Below, piece after piece: positions 63,941 through 64,000 of a DNA stretch of 64,000 nt. The notes beneath the pieces were generated by a model. It did no database searches. It was not told the origin of the DNA and was given only the letters and a program-made list of their open reading frames with translations. Origin of the DNA: Chitinophagales bacterium (lineage in GTDB: Bacteria > Bacteroidota > Bacteroidia > Chitinophagales > Saprospiraceae); NCBI GenBank assembly GCA_017303475.1, contig JAFLBO010000002.1:282753-346752 (forward strand), in the 5' to 3' direction. Within the stretch, counting starts at the first letter, position 1; every line of letters begins with the position of its first letter. The position numbers and the translations under genes were made by a program.

Positions 63941-64000
63941 TGAAAGGATTGAATTGGAGTTTACGGATTGTAGAGATAAAAGATTGAATACGGACATAGA

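Overview
The window looks like a chromosomal piece of an uncultured or environmental Bacteroidota, most likely of the Saprospiraceae type. This is inferred from: seven secreted proteins ending in type IX secretion (T9SS) sorting domains; two TonB-dependent receptors of the carboxypeptidase-regulatory-fold/beta-barrel type; a 35-residue ribosomal protein THX; DUF1800/DUF1501, DUF4105, DUF4112, DUF4382 and DUF5916 families; and promoters matching the Bacteroidota form TTG-N19-TAnnTTTG. There is no phage, transposase, integrase or CRISPR array. I give 39 protein genes, one tRNA (Gln), three decayed gene fragments, and a large set of repeats.

Layout. 1-6.9 kb: a beta-helix secreted protein cut by the left edge, a TonB receptor, and two small or medium secreted proteins. 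6.9-13.3 kb: a giant T9SS protein lying between a decayed 3' fragment of a GH92 alpha-mannosidase gene and the intact GH92 gene. 13.4-19.8 kb: OsmC, PhoD-like phosphatase, a carboxypeptidase-regulatory-fold lipoprotein, an aspartoacylase-like deacylase, a WD40 protein and a small membrane protein. 19.9-25.3 kb: ribosomal THX, a DUF2147 protein, tRNA-Gln, two family-2 glycosyltransferases and a CcsA/CcmC-type haem protein. 25.5-33.4 kb: DUF5916 outer-membrane protein, queuosine-precursor transporter, double amidohydrolase, YhcG-type nuclease with a 63-codon partner. 33.6-40.6 kb: T9SS hydrolase, DUF4105, an orphan T9SS tail, DUF4112, a LysM glucosaminidase, an MtfA-like protein with a broken zinc motif, and a T9SS protein. 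40.6-46.6 kb: a FadH-type reductase and a DUF1800/DUF1501 pair split by an inverted yceI gene. 47-53.7 kb: a TPR-like protein followed by a TPR/adenylate cyclase, then a beta-helix/SprB-repeat protein. 54-64 kb: second TonB receptor, DUF4382 lipoprotein and two PKD-containing T9SS proteins, the last reaching the right edge.

The genes mostly serve the cell surface: polymer degradation and uptake, secreted adhesin or enzyme-like proteins, and envelope synthesis, mixed with housekeeping genes. Most are single-gene or two-gene units.

The most striking signal is between the genes. Nearly every larger gap carries a nested palindrome whose arms are degenerate short tandem repeats of 7, 8 or 9 bp in inverted orientation (families ACGGNNN, TGAGTGTT, CACTAAGNN, AGGCGCGA, GGAYATT and others). 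One composite family has a conserved core GTTGGCGTnCGG. One heptamer array sits in frame inside the FadH coding sequence, another supplies the stop codon of the cyclase gene, and a nonamer array lies in the N-terminal codons of the last gene. These may be a family of modular intergenic elements not covered by usual annotation.
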